Below, piece by piece: positions 9,364 to 18,881 of a DNA stretch of 55,778 bases (positions are counted from its first letter, which is position 1; every line of letters starts with the position of its first letter). This DNA is from CAYQTE01 sp964420285 (GTDB taxonomy: Bacteria; Planctomycetota; Phycisphaerae; Tepidisphaerales; Tepidisphaeraceae). A program made the translations under genes and the position numbers. The notes under the pieces were generated by a model that worked only from the letters and a program-made list of their open reading frames with translations, was not told where the DNA came from and did not search any database. The DNA lies in contig CAYQTE010000026.1 of assembly GCA_964420285.1 (NCBI GenBank), positions 1 to 55,778 of the forward strand, given 5' to 3'.

Positions 9364-11628
9364 TCATCCTTTCTTGGCGGCATTGGCCATGAGGCCGCTG
9401 AGGATTTTGTCGGGAGTAATGGGCAATTCGCGCACGCGCACGCCGCAGGCGTTGAAGATGGCGTTGGCGATGGCTCCGACGCCGGGAATATTGGCCGGCT
9501 CGGCGCAGCCGATGACGACCTGCCGTGGATCCTCATCGTCAATGACCGGCACCGTCTCGGGAATCTCCAGCGTGCCGGGGATCTTGTATTCGTTGAGTGC
9601 GGGGTTGACCATCACGCCCAGATCGGCGTCCATGACCCGGCCCTCGAACAGGGCCATGCCCATCGACTGGATCATCCCGCCGTTGATCTGGCTTTCCATC
9701 GTCAGCCGGCTCAGGGGCAATCCGGCGTCCTGCACGTGAACCATCTTAATCACGCGGATGTGGCCGGTTTCGATGTCGACCTCCACCTCGGCAAAGCTCG
9801 CGCCGTGCGCGCCATTTCCGGAGAGGCTTGCGACAAACTGGCCCTTGACGGAAATGCCGGCGGCGGGAAGAGCCGCGCAGGCCTGCTTCCATGAGAGAGC
9901 CTTTCCGCCTCCCATGACCTGCCGGCCGTCGAAGAGCACGGCATCAGCCTCAGCGCCCAGCAGCGGTGCGACTCGGCGGCTCATCTCGATGCGGGCGTTG
10001 TAAGCTGCATCCTTGACGGCCGGCCCCAGCGATGCCGCCGTGGTCGAGCCGCCGGAACTGTTGGCGTTGCCGTAGGTCGAATTGCCGATGCGTTCGAGGA
10101 CGTCGGGCATTTCCAAACCGAGTTCCTCGGCCACGATGGCGCGGATATAGGTCCGCGTGCCCGTGCCCAGATCCTGCGATCCGACGGAGGCGGTGACCGA
10201 TCCGTCCTGTTTGATGTCAACGGTGACGACGCACTGGGCGCGCCCGCCGCCGCCCCAGGCGCCGATGCCGCAGCCCAAACCACGGCGGAGCGGGCCGGTA
10301 CCGACAGCGCCGGGAACCATATTGCGTCGCTCCCAGCCGATCTCCTTGGCGCCGCGGTCAAGCTGCCGCTGCCAGGCGACGTTCATGCCGTTCCTGGGCG
10401 CGTTCTTCTTGCGGAATTCGAGCGGGTCGATGTTGAGTTTGAACGCCAGTTCGTCCATGAGCGATTCGCTGGCGAAATTGGCCTGCGGATGACCGGGCGC
10501 TCGAAGCGGCACCGAGGCATCCTCGTTGGTCAGGCATGGAAGCTGCTGTGAATAGACGGTCTTGGCAGCGTACTGATATGGCAATGCCGCGATGTTGGCA
10601 CGTTGGATACCGCCCAGCGAGTATTGCGTCGAGGAGACGGCGACGAGCGTGCCATCCTTGTTGGCGCCGGCCTTGACCTTTTGAATCGAGCCGGGTCCGT
10701 TGCCTGTGGCGATGAATTCCTGGCGTCGGTCCATCACCATTTTCACCGGGCGGGACAGTTGTTTGGAGAGCCTGCACGCCCACTGTCCGACAATTCCGAT
10801 GCTGCCGCCCTTGGAGCCGAACCCGCCGCCCATGTGCTGCACGATCGCGGTGACATTGCCTTGCGGGATGCTCAATTCGCGCGCCGCCTCGGCGATGCCG
10901 CCAAACGTGCCCTGCGTCGAGCAGTAAATCGTGGCGGAATCGCCGCCGTTGTAGTCGACCACGATGCTGTGTGTTTCCATGCAACAGTGGTGAAGGATCG
11001 GCGTGCGGTATTCAGCCTCGACAACGGCGTCGCACGTGGCCAGCACGGCTTCGACCTGTTCAGGAGTGCCCTGCGAAGTGCCTCCGCCACGGCCGGCGCG
11101 ACCGGCGCCCATGCCGCCGCCCGTGCCACGCCCGGCCGCACCGGCCGGAAGCGATACCGGCGGCGCATCGGGCTTGAGAGCATCGTCCCCTTTGACCACG
11201 TGCGGCACCTGCGTGTATTCGACCTTGATGGCCCGGACGGCGTCATCGGCCAGTTCCGGCGTTGCCGCCGCAACTGCCGCCACGGGCGCGCCTTCGTAAT
11301 GGAGCTCGGCGCCGACCGCGATCGCCATGACCGCCTTGTCGCCGACGATCTTCTTCGCCGCCGTCAGGTCGATCGACTTGACTGTGGCATGGGCATACGG
11401 GGAGAGCAGCATTTTTCCAAAGAGCATTCCCGGCACGCGAACATCGTGCGTGTACATGGCGGTGCCGGTTGTCTTGGCGGGGGCATCGGGCCGCGGCATG
11501 CGCGAATTGATCAGCCGGTGCTTGTTGTTGGGTCCCCATGAGGCGTTGCCGTAATCTTCCACCTGCACGTCAACCGCGGTGGTGACGCCGTTGACCACCT
11601 TCGGGATCTTGATGGTTTTGGTTGCCAT
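9364..11628 (-). CDS. Molybdopterin-binding catalytic subunit of aldehyde/xanthine oxidoreductase
   Basis: The 754-residue product matches the large Mo-cofactor subunit: an N-terminal a/b hammerhead region (residues about 45-150, DAPAKTTGTAMYTHDVRVPGM), a Gly-rich low-complexity insert near residue 175, the cofactor-binding repeats (GGGFGSKG and GSQDLGTGTRT), and a C-terminal AEPANIPGVGAIANAIF segment with the glutamate expected to act as catalytic base. It has no leader of its own; co-export with the Tat-bearing FeS subunit is the known arrangement for PaoABC. The substrate, an aldehyde or N-heterocycle, cannot be decided from sequence. Confidence 0.92.
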   Translation of the reverse strand: MATKTIKIPKVVNGVTTAVDVQVEDYGNASWGPNNKHRLINSRMPRPDAPAKTTGTAMYTHDVRVPGMLFGKMLLSPYAHATVKSIDLTAAKKIVGDKAVMAIAVGAELHYEGAPVAAVAAATPELADDAVRAIKVEYTQVPHVVKGDDALKPDAPPVSLPAGAAGRGTGGGMGAGRAGRGGGTSQGTPEQVEAVLATCDAVVEAEYRTPILHHCCMETHSIVVDYNGGDSATIYCSTQGTFGGIAEAARELSIPQGNVTAIVQHMGGGFGSKGGSIGIVGQWACRLSKQLSRPVKMVMDRRQEFIATGNGPGSIQKVKAGANKDGTLVAVSSTQYSLGGIQRANIAALPYQYAAKTVYSQQLPCLTNEDASVPLRAPGHPQANFASESLMDELAFKLNIDPLEFRKKNAPRNGMNVAWQRQLDRGAKEIGWERRNMVPGAVGTGPLRRGLGCGIGAWGGGGRAQCVVTVDIKQDGSVTASVGSQDLGTGTRTYIRAIVAEELGLEMPDVLERIGNSTYGNANSSGGSTTAASLGPAVKDAAYNARIEMSRRVAPLLGAEADAVLFDGRQVMGGGKALSWKQACAALPAAGISVKGQFVASLSGNGAHGASFAEVEVDIETGHIRVIKMVHVQDAGLPLSRLTMESQINGGMIQSMGMALFEGRVMDADLGVMVNPALNEYKIPGTLEIPETVPVIDDEDPRQVVIGCAEPANIPGVGAIANAIFNACGVRVRELPITPDKILSGLMANAAKKG

Positions 11629-11696
11629 ATTCTCGTTGCCTCATAGCGGCCCAGGCGGCCGTCACATCGATGGGGTCTGCGACCCGTGACAAGTGC

Positions 11697-12368
11697 TTAT
11701 GTTCCGGTCCTGCCGCCGCCGTTCTTGGCGGCCGTCAGGGCTGCCTCGAAGAGATGCGGATAGCTTCCGCAACGGCAGAAGTTTCCCTTGCATCCCGCCT
11801 TGACCTGATCGAGCGTGGGATTGGGATTGGTTCGCAGCAGGGCGGTGATGGACGTGACGAATCCGCTGGTGCAGAACCCGCACATCATGCCGTCTTTTTC
11901 GACCATGGCGGCCTGGACCGGGCTCATGTTTTCCGGAGTGCCGAATCCCTCAACGGTGCTGATTTGCTTGCCGACGGCGTCAATCGCCAGAATCGAGCAG
12001 CCGTAGACCGGCTTGCCGTTGAGAATCACCGTGCAGGCGCCGCAGGTTCCCATGTTGCAGCCGACCTTGGGGCCGGTCACGGCCGGTTCAAGCCGGTCGC
12101 GCAGCGCGCTGACCAGCGTGGTTCGCGGCTCGACGGTCACCTGGCGTGGCCGGCCATTGACGTTCAGCGTGATGGGGATCGAGCCGGAAATCGGCGTATC
12201 GACGGCGGCGGGATCAACGGTGTCGGCCGCCGCGGATTTTTCAACGCGTTGGAGAATGGTGTCGGCGGCGATGGCGGCCGCCCCGACTCCCTTAAGGAAA
12301 TTCCGCCGGCTCCATCCCGAGTTTACAGGGGATTTTGGAATCGCGGGATCGTTCGAAGTGCCGGGCAT
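11697..12368 (-). CDS. 2Fe-2S subunit of PaoABC-type oxidoreductase, Tat-exported
   Basis: The 223-residue product begins with a Tat leader (SRRNFLKG at residues 20-27) followed by two 2Fe-2S domains. The plant-ferredoxin-type site uses C104, C109, C112 and C124, and the second site uses C163, C166, C198 and C200 (CGFC, then CRC). The ATG at 12368 has GGGAGGTAG just upstream; a frame extending to 12491 would add about 40 residues before the leader. It is the first gene of the operon and its leader probably carries the whole complex across the membrane. Confidence 0.92.
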   Translation of the reverse strand: MPGTSNDPAIPKSPVNSGWSRRNFLKGVGAAAIAADTILQRVEKSAAADTVDPAAVDTPISGSIPITLNVNGRPRQVTVEPRTTLVSALRDRLEPAVTGPKVGCNMGTCGACTVILNGKPVYGCSILAIDAVGKQISTVEGFGTPENMSPVQAAMVEKDGMMCGFCTSGFVTSITALLRTNPNPTLDQVKAGCKGNFCRCGSYPHLFEAALTAAKNGGGRTGT

Positions 12369-12584
12369 CGATGCTACCTCCCAGTCAAAAACGAACCGAA
12401 CAAATGCTATAAAGCAATGAGTGTAGGCCGGACTTTCTCGGGAATCGATCAAATCAGAAAAAACTTGTATGGGTCCAGGACGTAAGTTCATCCGCTCTTG
12501 TGACCACCCGAATGTGCCGACATATAAGCATTTGACGATTCAGTGCCTTGCAATGCGGGGGCGTCGAGATGTGCAGCGCATTGT

Positions 12585-13097
12585 TCAATTTCCTTTTATT
12601 TGTTTCGCCAGCGCGTTGTATTGATTGACCAGATCGTTGTATTTGTTCACCGCATCATTGCGCTGCGCGGCGAGCGTTTGGAGTTGGTCGTTGGCCTGCC
12701 GCAGCATGGCGTCGCGGTCCTTGATGGCGGCCTCGTCGGTCTTGACCGCGGCCTCCCATTTATCAAGTGCTCCTTTTAGAGCAACTATCTGTGACTGAAG
12801 TTGGTCGCGCGCGGCGGCGAGGCTGTCACGGTCGCCGGTCATGACGGCGAGCTGTCGCTGGAGGTCCTTCAGGAATGATTCGCTGGCGTTTAATCGCTGG
12901 CGAAATTCGTCCAGATCGGCGGTGTTCTCCTTGATGGTAGTGGCCTGCTGGTCGATCGTGTCGGCTTGATGTTGATTGGTGATCTGCAACGTGGCGATGT
13001 CCCGAGCCATTTGATTTCCGCCCCGCCATTGGACGGCGCAAAGCAGCGCCAGCGCCACGACGCCGACGAAATTGATCACCGCAAGCGCCCTGGTCAT
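12585..13097 (-). CDS. Membrane-anchored coiled-coil protein in TonB operon
   Basis: The 170-residue product has one N-terminal transmembrane segment (about residues 5-23, INFVGVVALALLCAV) and then an almost uninterrupted coiled coil rich in Gln, Asp and Leu through to the C-terminus. Its ATG overlaps the stop of the ExbD gene by four bases, so it is translationally coupled to the TonB motor genes. The topology suggests a periplasmic rod. I do not recognise a named family; a structural or regulatory part in the ExbBD-TonB machine is inferred from coupling alone. Confidence 0.75.
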   Translation of the reverse strand: MTRALAVINFVGVVALALLCAVQWRGGNQMARDIATLQITNQHQADTIDQQATTIKENTADLDEFRQRLNASESFLKDLQRQLAVMTGDRDSLAAARDQLQSQIVALKGALDKWEAAVKTDEAAIKDRDAMLRQANDQLQTLAAQRNDAVNKYNDLVNQYNALAKQIKGN

Positions 13098-13570
13098 GGG
13101 GAATTGCTCCCCGAAATTTCGCTCACCTCGAAGGCAACCTTGTCAATCCCGGCGCTGCGGACAATGTCCAGCACGCGCATGATGTCGCCATGGCGGGCTT
13201 CGCGATCGCCGCTGATGATGACACGCAGTTTCGGATCGGCCGTGAGGCGACGCTGCAACTCATGAGCCAACTCATTGGACGCGATGGCGCTGGTGTCCAG
13301 GAACACCGCCCCGTCCCTGTTGACGGAAATATCGGCGAAGTCCGATCGGTTTTCCGGCGTGGCTGTGGCGGCGCCGGGGAGATTCACATTGACGCTCTTG
13401 AGATTGACCATGCTCAGACTGACGAGCATGAACGAGGCGAGCAGGAAGAACATGACATCGATGAGCGGCACGATCTCGATGCGGGGTTCGGCATGTTCGC
13501 CGGGCGGTCGCGAATCCAATTGGACGGGCATGAAGGCTTCTCCCAATCGACTTTCACGGCGACGCGTCAT
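13094..13570 (-). CDS. exbD: ExbD/TolR family biopolymer transport protein
   Basis: The 158-residue product has the ExbD/TolR layout: a short cytoplasmic N-terminus, one transmembrane helix containing the conserved Asp (VPLIDVMFFLLASFMLV, D38), and a periplasmic domain with VNLPGA and the IISGDREARHGDIMRVLD fold end. The start overlaps the ExbB stop by four bases (ATGA), which favours it over an in-frame ATG at 13531. It forms the proton-motive-force motor with ExbB to energise TonB. Confidence 0.9.
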   Translation of the reverse strand: MTRRRESRLGEAFMPVQLDSRPPGEHAEPRIEIVPLIDVMFFLLASFMLVSLSMVNLKSVNVNLPGAATATPENRSDFADISVNRDGAVFLDTSAIASNELAHELQRRLTADPKLRVIISGDREARHGDIMRVLDIVRSAGIDKVAFEVSEISGSNSP

Positions 13571-14280
13571 GAAAGCGAGGTCGTGGCGTCGGCCGGTTCG
13601 GCATCGACTTTTCCCAATGCGCGGCGGAGCGAAAATTCAGCGAGGTCGTGGCCGTGATGCCGGGCCGATTCGGTCAGGAGTTCGACGTGATTGATCGTGC
13701 GCTCCAGGCGCGAGCGAAATTGCGATAACTGGTGATTGAAGAAGTTGTAAGGGATCAGCGAGAGAATCGCGATGCCCAGGCCGCAGGCGGTTGCAATCAG
13801 GGCCTCGGCGATCCCGCCGCTCACGGCCGTCGGCGCCAGTTGGTTGTTTCCGATGACATTGAACGATCGCATGATTCCGGTGACGGTGCCGAGCAGCCCC
13901 AGCAGGGGGGAAAGCGTGATGAGCGTGCCCAGGATCCACTGCATGCGCTGGGCGCGTTCGATTTCCTCGCCGGCGCGAAGCTGCATGGCGCCCAGCAGCG
14001 AATTGTGCGCGTGCAGCAGTCCGGATTGGATGGTGGCCAGATAAGGATTATCGCTGTCGGCCGTCGATTCAATTGCCGAGCCAAATCGACCGGCGGCGAT
14101 GTCGTCGTAAACCTGGTCCAGTTGCGTGCCGCGCGTGCGCCGGCGCAGCAGCCACCACCAGATCGTCCGATGCACGACCACGGCGGCCGCCAGCACAAAA
14201 GCGCCGAGGATCGGCCACATGATCGGTCCGCCCGCCTGAAACTGGCTCACAATGAAATTGGCCGGCAAAAATCCAAACAT
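13567..14280 (-). CDS. exbB: ExbB/TolQ/MotA family proton channel protein
   Basis: The 237-residue product starts MFGFLPANF; a longer frame to 14562 runs into the TonB gene and was rejected. Three transmembrane segments are visible (about residues 20-37, 115-137 and 160-182) with the family motifs LGLLGTVTGIMRSF and EALIATACGLGIAI, which line the ion path. It is placed between tonB and exbD and is coupled to exbD by a four-base overlap. It powers TonB-dependent outer-membrane transport. Confidence 0.9.
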   Translation of the reverse strand: MFGFLPANFIVSQFQAGGPIMWPILGAFVLAAAVVVHRTIWWWLLRRRTRGTQLDQVYDDIAAGRFGSAIESTADSDNPYLATIQSGLLHAHNSLLGAMQLRAGEEIERAQRMQWILGTLITLSPLLGLLGTVTGIMRSFNVIGNNQLAPTAVSGGIAEALIATACGLGIAILSLIPYNFFNHQLSQFRSRLERTINHVELLTESARHHGHDLAEFSLRRALGKVDAEPADATTSLS

Positions 14281-14302
14281 ACGAGTCCCGGGTGACAAAC
14301 CA

Positions 14303-15031
14303 CTATTGTTCTTGCGTGAGTTTGTATTCGATGCTGACGTCGAAATCGCCCGGCGTGCCGGGTGGAAAACTCCAGGTCTGGCGCACCGAACGGGCCGCCG
14401 CCTGGTTGAGCAGCGGCCAGCGCGACGGCGTCTCCACCTGCACATTGCTGACCCGGCCGAGTTGGTCGATATGGAATCGGACCACGACGGTTCCCTCCTG
14501 ACGGGCCATGACGCATTCCGGCGGATATTCCGGCGCCGGCTGAACGGCGGCGCCTTGCCCATAGATCATGTGCTGAATGCTCGGTGCATTTGGCGCAGCC
14601 TGGGCGCCGGTTCGCATCGGGGGTACGGCGGCTGCGGTGGTGGCAACGGCGACAGGTTTGCTGGTCGGCTTGGAGAATTCGTTGGGCCGGGGAAGCAAAC
14701 CGATGAGGGTGGGCGGCGGCGACAGGTCGACAAGTGGCGGGGCCGCCGGTAATGCGGGCGGCGTCTCAATGGCCGGCGGCTGCGGGGGCTGCGGCTCGGC
14801 CGGCATATCCGGCGGCGCGGCGATCGCGGACGAAATGTCCGATCGCACGATGGGCAGGCTCGATATTGCGACATCGATCAACTGTACATCGGCCGGCGGC
14901 GCTTTTGTCGGGCGCGAAGCAGTCGTCCTGAGCAGAACGTTCTGTCCGAGGACGCCGACGGCGACGAATCCCGTCCACACCACCAGTGTGATGATCGGCA
15001 TCAGTCCAATTTCAACGGTCTTGGTCTTCAT
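14303..15031 (-). CDS. tonB: TonB family energy transducer
   Basis: The 242-residue product has an N-terminal transmembrane anchor (IITLVVWTGFVAVGVLG), a long Pro/Ala-rich periplasm-spanning region (about residues 40-135) and a C-terminal TonB domain with YPPECVMARQEGTVVVRF and the closing SFPPGTPGDFDVSIEYKL. It links the ExbBD motor to outer-membrane receptors. The gene lies six bases after the TonB-dependent receptor gene and 22 bases before exbB. Confidence 0.9.
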   Translation of the reverse strand: MKTKTVEIGLMPIITLVVWTGFVAVGVLGQNVLLRTTASRPTKAPPADVQLIDVAISSLPIVRSDISSAIAAPPDMPAEPQPPQPPAIETPPALPAAPPLVDLSPPPTLIGLLPRPNEFSKPTSKPVAVATTAAAVPPMRTGAQAAPNAPSIQHMIYGQGAAVQPAPEYPPECVMARQEGTVVVRFHIDQLGRVSNVQVETPSRWPLLNQAAARSVRQTWSFPPGTPGDFDVSIEYKLTQEQ

Positions 15032-15036
15032 CGCCG

Positions 15037-17247
15037 TTACCAGTCGTATGACAATCCGACAAGAAACGTCCGCCGCTGGCCGTATTGGGGGGCGTTGACT
15101 CCCAGCCCGGTGCCGCTGCGAAGCTGGTAGTCTTCATCAAACACGTTGATCACGTCAAAGCGCAGCTTGACGGCGTTCCTGCTGTTGGCGTCGGGATGAA
15201 ACTGATGTTCGTAGCCGATGTTGATCGGATAGTAGACAGGCTCCTTTTGCAGATTGGCAAAGCCCGCCCGCAACCCTGAGCCATAGAGGAAATCGGCATA
15301 CACCATGTCGTACTTCCATTGATAGGATACGCCGGCCGATGCGGTCAGGAGCGATTCGTGATCGAGCTTGATATCGTGCGTATCGATATAGGCCAGTTCG
15401 TCGCCGGCAAATTGGAATTGCTGGGAGACGATATCTTCAGCGGCCGTCTTTACGTATGCGAAATTGCCATAGGCGGAAAAACCGCCGTATTTGTACTGGC
15501 TGCTGATTTCCGCGCCATGCACGGAGCCGACGCGATAGTTGTAAGGCGAGAGGATGACGGCATCGCCAAACTGGCCCAGATCGAGCAGGTTGTGCGAGTA
15601 TTTGTAGTAGCCGTCCAGGCCGATCTCCCAGTTGGAAGTGATCTGCTGCCGCACGCCGGTGTCGAAATAATCGGATGTTTCCACGCGAGGAGGGCCGTCC
15701 TCCGGACTGGCCGGGGCATTGGTGGTGTTGTTGAACCTGGCGATCGTGCCGGGGGGAATGTCCTGAACGGGCGGCGGGGCAAAGTAGCGGCTGTAACCGA
15801 TATGGGCGGTGGTGTCCCTGGTGGCCTGCCAGACCAGATTGGCTCTGGGACTGAGCTGTTCCATCTTGTCGAAGTCGGCGTTGAAGAAATCGAATCTCGC
15901 TCCATAGTTGGCCGTCAGCGTCTTGGTCAGCTTCCATTCGTCCTGAATATAGATGCCGCCCTCATTGGCGTTGTTGGTGGTGTTGTCGCTGATGTTGATG
16001 GGCATGTCCGACGATTGATTCCCGGTCAGGGGATCGACGGAAAACACGCTGGTCTGCGTATTAAGCACTTCGGCCGTGTTGTCGAAGACCAGTCCGGCGC
16101 GAATGGTATGGTTCTGGCCAATCGGATCGGAGGCATCGATCTGCACGCCGTTGGTGAAGAAACCGTTGTACACCTCGCCGGCCACGCCCTGGAAGATGAG
16201 ATCGCCGACCGGATCGGGAGTGAAATGGATTTGTCCGTAGCGCGAATAGGCCGAGGCCTGGAACGAGATATCGCCGGCCGTGTGCTGATAGGAAAGAACG
16301 CCGTAATAATCCTGTTCGTTCTGGTTTTCATCGAGATCGGATGAATTGGCGAAGGGGACGCCGGAGAGCGTGAATTGCTGCGGCTGATCGGGGATGTTGG
16401 GAATCTGGAAATCGGCGTCGGAGGCGTTGAAGATGATGCTGAATTTGCTGGTGGGATCGAGTTGGGTGGACATATAGCCAAAGAGACGCTGCTGGTCGGT
16501 GTCATCGTGGATGGCGCGCGGAAGGTCGGCCGCGTTCTCGATGCCCAGATCATCGTGTTTGTACGAGCCGGTGAAGAAGTAATCCCAGTTGTCCCAGGCG
16601 CCGCCGTATTCAAACGACGGCTCGAAGGTGTCGTCGCTGCCGCCGTAGATGGACAATTCGTTATTTTGCAGAGTTTCGCCCGATTTGGTGGTGACGTCGA
16701 TGATGCCGGCGGTGCGGAAACCAAACTGGGCGGGAAGCGAGCCGTCGATGAGGGTGACCGACTGGATGAGATGGGTATCGAGTTCCTGCCCGAATCCATT
16801 GAGTCCCTCGGGGAGGAGCACGCCGTTGACGCGGTAGGTGAGGTCGCCGTGCTCGCCGCGCACGTGTTCCTGGCCGAACGAATCCATCACCACGCTGGGG
16901 AAGCGGACCAGCGCCTGTTGAAATGGGGCGTTTTCGCCCTGGGGTATCGCTTCGATCTGGTCGGGCCCCATGATGGTGGAGGTGGCGCCCAGACTCGGCG
17001 CGATCTGGGCCTGGCCGGATATGAAGCTGGGGCTGGTGACCACGACCGGATGCAGATGGGTAGTGGACGATTCGGTGGTTGGCTGTCCACCGGACGGCTG
17101 CGAAGTCGGATTCTGCGCGGCGGAGGTGGTCGGCGGCAGAACGCCGGACGAATCCGGTTGCGTGGTGGGCTGGGCGATAACCCATCGCCCGGCGGTCAGC
17201 GCCAGAGTCAGTGCCGCCGCCATCCAGAATGGGTGTCGGGTCTCCAT
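15037..17247 (-). CDS. TonB-dependent outer-membrane receptor
   Basis: The 736-residue product has a signal peptide (ALTLALTAGRWVIAQ), a Thr/Ser/Pro-rich linker, a plug domain (about residues 80-190, containing VRGEHGDLTYRVNGVLLPEG and TAGIIDVTTKSG) and a beta-barrel ending in an aromatic residue (SYDW). It would import a bulky nutrient across the outer membrane using the TonB genes directly downstream. No SusD partner is present. The ligand is unknown; nearby glycan-degrading enzymes make an oligosaccharide plausible. Confidence 0.9.
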   Translation of the reverse strand: METRHPFWMAAALTLALTAGRWVIAQPTTQPDSSGVLPPTTSAAQNPTSQPSGGQPTTESSTTHLHPVVVTSPSFISGQAQIAPSLGATSTIMGPDQIEAIPQGENAPFQQALVRFPSVVMDSFGQEHVRGEHGDLTYRVNGVLLPEGLNGFGQELDTHLIQSVTLIDGSLPAQFGFRTAGIIDVTTKSGETLQNNELSIYGGSDDTFEPSFEYGGAWDNWDYFFTGSYKHDDLGIENAADLPRAIHDDTDQQRLFGYMSTQLDPTSKFSIIFNASDADFQIPNIPDQPQQFTLSGVPFANSSDLDENQNEQDYYGVLSYQHTAGDISFQASAYSRYGQIHFTPDPVGDLIFQGVAGEVYNGFFTNGVQIDASDPIGQNHTIRAGLVFDNTAEVLNTQTSVFSVDPLTGNQSSDMPINISDNTTNNANEGGIYIQDEWKLTKTLTANYGARFDFFNADFDKMEQLSPRANLVWQATRDTTAHIGYSRYFAPPPVQDIPPGTIARFNNTTNAPASPEDGPPRVETSDYFDTGVRQQITSNWEIGLDGYYKYSHNLLDLGQFGDAVILSPYNYRVGSVHGAEISSQYKYGGFSAYGNFAYVKTAAEDIVSQQFQFAGDELAYIDTHDIKLDHESLLTASAGVSYQWKYDMVYADFLYGSGLRAGFANLQKEPVYYPINIGYEHQFHPDANSRNAVKLRFDVINVFDEDYQLRSGTGLGVNAPQYGQRRTFLVGLSYDW

Positions 17248-17297
17248 GGTGTTCTCCCGGCCGTGGAACAGATCATCTCAACGTCGAATCGGCGGGA

Positions 17298-17326
17298 GAT
17301 TTAGCACAAATGCAATCGACTTGCAA
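17298..17326 (-). promoter_or_regulatory. Candidate sigma70-type promoter of the TonB operon
   Basis: Read on the minus strand, TTGCAA (17326-17321) and TAAATC (17303-17298) are separated by 17 bases, and a TG precedes the -10 by one base, giving an extended -10. The receptor ATG lies about 50 bases downstream with GGGAGA as ribosome site. Several TGCAA copies surround the -35. Confidence 0.45.
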
Positions 17327-17423
17327 GAAAAAATCGCCCGTGCAAGCATTTTGCATAAATGGCCGCGATGCGGCCGTGCGGCGGCGGCGATGGGAATGCG
17401 GGATGGCGTCGGAGCAAACGGGA

Positions 17424-18752
17424 TCAGGCGGCGGAATCGGACGGGGTTTGTGATGCCGCGCGTCGGACCATGTGCGTGAATGCGAAGTGTCCGACAGCGA
17501 ATGCCGCCGCGCCGGTGGCCAATCCGACAACCATCGACCCCACCACCCAGTCCAGCAGGAACGGGCCCAGGCCGCCTCGCATACTGTGGTATGCCGTGCG
17601 CAGGTGATAGTCCGCCAAGTCGTGCAGGGTCTGGCTGAAATGGTAATCCGCCTGGACCGGGAACCGGCCATGGAGCATGACGTGTCCGGTGCAGAGGGCG
17701 GCTCCGATCAGTGCGAAGCTGATAGGCGGCGTTGAGATCTGGGCCCCGACGACGACAGGCAGGGGATGAAGATGCAGCCGTCGTGCAGAATAGAAGGCCA
17801 GAATGTTCTGCAATCCGTAGAGCGGGAGATTGGCGATGAACACACCGATGGCCAATCCGATGGCCAGGCTGTTCTGGCCGATGCCGTCGTCGCGAAGCTG
17901 TCGGGAGAACTCGGCGGGGCTGAGCCAGCCGAGGATGTCGCGGAAGGTGGCTTGGGCATTGGCGTGATGAGGTGCGGCGCGGCTCCAGCGTTTGCGCGGC
18001 CAGGGAAGCAGGGTGCGCGCAATGAGCAGGACGTGCATCGCGAAGCTGCGGATCGTATCGACGACCGGGCGAAAGTGGCTCACGCGCTGGCCGGGCGGGA
18101 GATACACACAATTGACCGGCACCTCGCGCACCGGACAGCCGGACCAGCCGGCGCGGGTGATGATTTCGGTTTCGTAGCAGAACCGGCCGCAGAAGCAGGT
18201 GATCTCGCGGGCGAAACTGACGGGATAGACGCGCAGGCCGCACTGGCTGTCACGAACTCTCAGGCCGCTTTCCATGCGGACCAGGAGATTGGAGATTCTG
18301 CGGCCGAGTCGGCTGCGTGCGGGGTAGTCGGCTTTCCTGTCGTCGCGAAAGCCAACGATCAGGGCATCGGGGCAATTGCGGGCCGCTTCAAGAAGATCGG
18401 GGATTTGTTCCGGATCGAGCTGGCCATCGGTATCGACGGTGACGCAATGCGAGAATCCGGCGGCCTGTGCGGCGGCGAAGCCGGTGGCCAGAGCGGCGGC
18501 CTTGCCGCGGTTGCGGGAGTGCGTCAGGACGCGGATATCGCCGCCTTCGTCGAGCAGATTCCGCAAGATCGAACTGGTCGCGTCGGTCGAGCCGTCATTA
18601 ATGACAATGACCGGCAATCCCAGCCGGCGGACACGGCTCAGGATATCACCCAGCGTGGCGGCGTTATTATAAGTCGGCGCCACGACAACCGGCGCCAACG
18701 AGGAATCAACCGATGGACCAACCGGCGTGCTGAGCATGAGCGTTTCGAGCAT
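17424..18752 (-). CDS. Glycosyltransferase family 2 - DUF2062 fusion protein
   Basis: The 442-residue product joins two parts. Residues about 20-240 form a GT2 domain of the dolichyl-phosphate-mannose-synthase type, with VVVAPTYNNAATL, VINDGSTD, the DTDGQLDP divalent-metal motif and a QCGLRVYP segment. Residues about 280-430 form DUF2062, a hydrophobic region with several membrane helices (SLAIGLAIGVFIANLPLYGLQ). GT2 enzymes of this kind transfer a sugar from a nucleotide donor to a lipid carrier; DUF2062 may anchor the enzyme. An ATG at 18737 is an alternative start. It stands alone on the minus strand. Confidence 0.85.
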   Translation of the reverse strand: MLETLMLSTPVGPSVDSSLAPVVVAPTYNNAATLGDILSRVRRLGLPVIVINDGSTDATSSILRNLLDEGGDIRVLTHSRNRGKAAALATGFAAAQAAGFSHCVTVDTDGQLDPEQIPDLLEAARNCPDALIVGFRDDRKADYPARSRLGRRISNLLVRMESGLRVRDSQCGLRVYPVSFAREITCFCGRFCYETEIITRAGWSGCPVREVPVNCVYLPPGQRVSHFRPVVDTIRSFAMHVLLIARTLLPWPRKRWSRAAPHHANAQATFRDILGWLSPAEFSRQLRDDGIGQNSLAIGLAIGVFIANLPLYGLQNILAFYSARRLHLHPLPVVVGAQISTPPISFALIGAALCTGHVMLHGRFPVQADYHFSQTLHDLADYHLRTAYHSMRGGLGPFLLDWVVGSMVVGLATGAAAFAVGHFAFTHMVRRAASQTPSDSAA

Positions 18753-18881
18753 GGATAACGAAGTATCGACCTGAGACGTTATCGCACGTGAGGGGTGGGG
18801 GTCAAATGGGTTATGGCGAATGGCCCGGCCGCCCGGCAGGTAACTACGGCGTCTTCTGGAGTCTCCGGCCGCCTGCCATTA

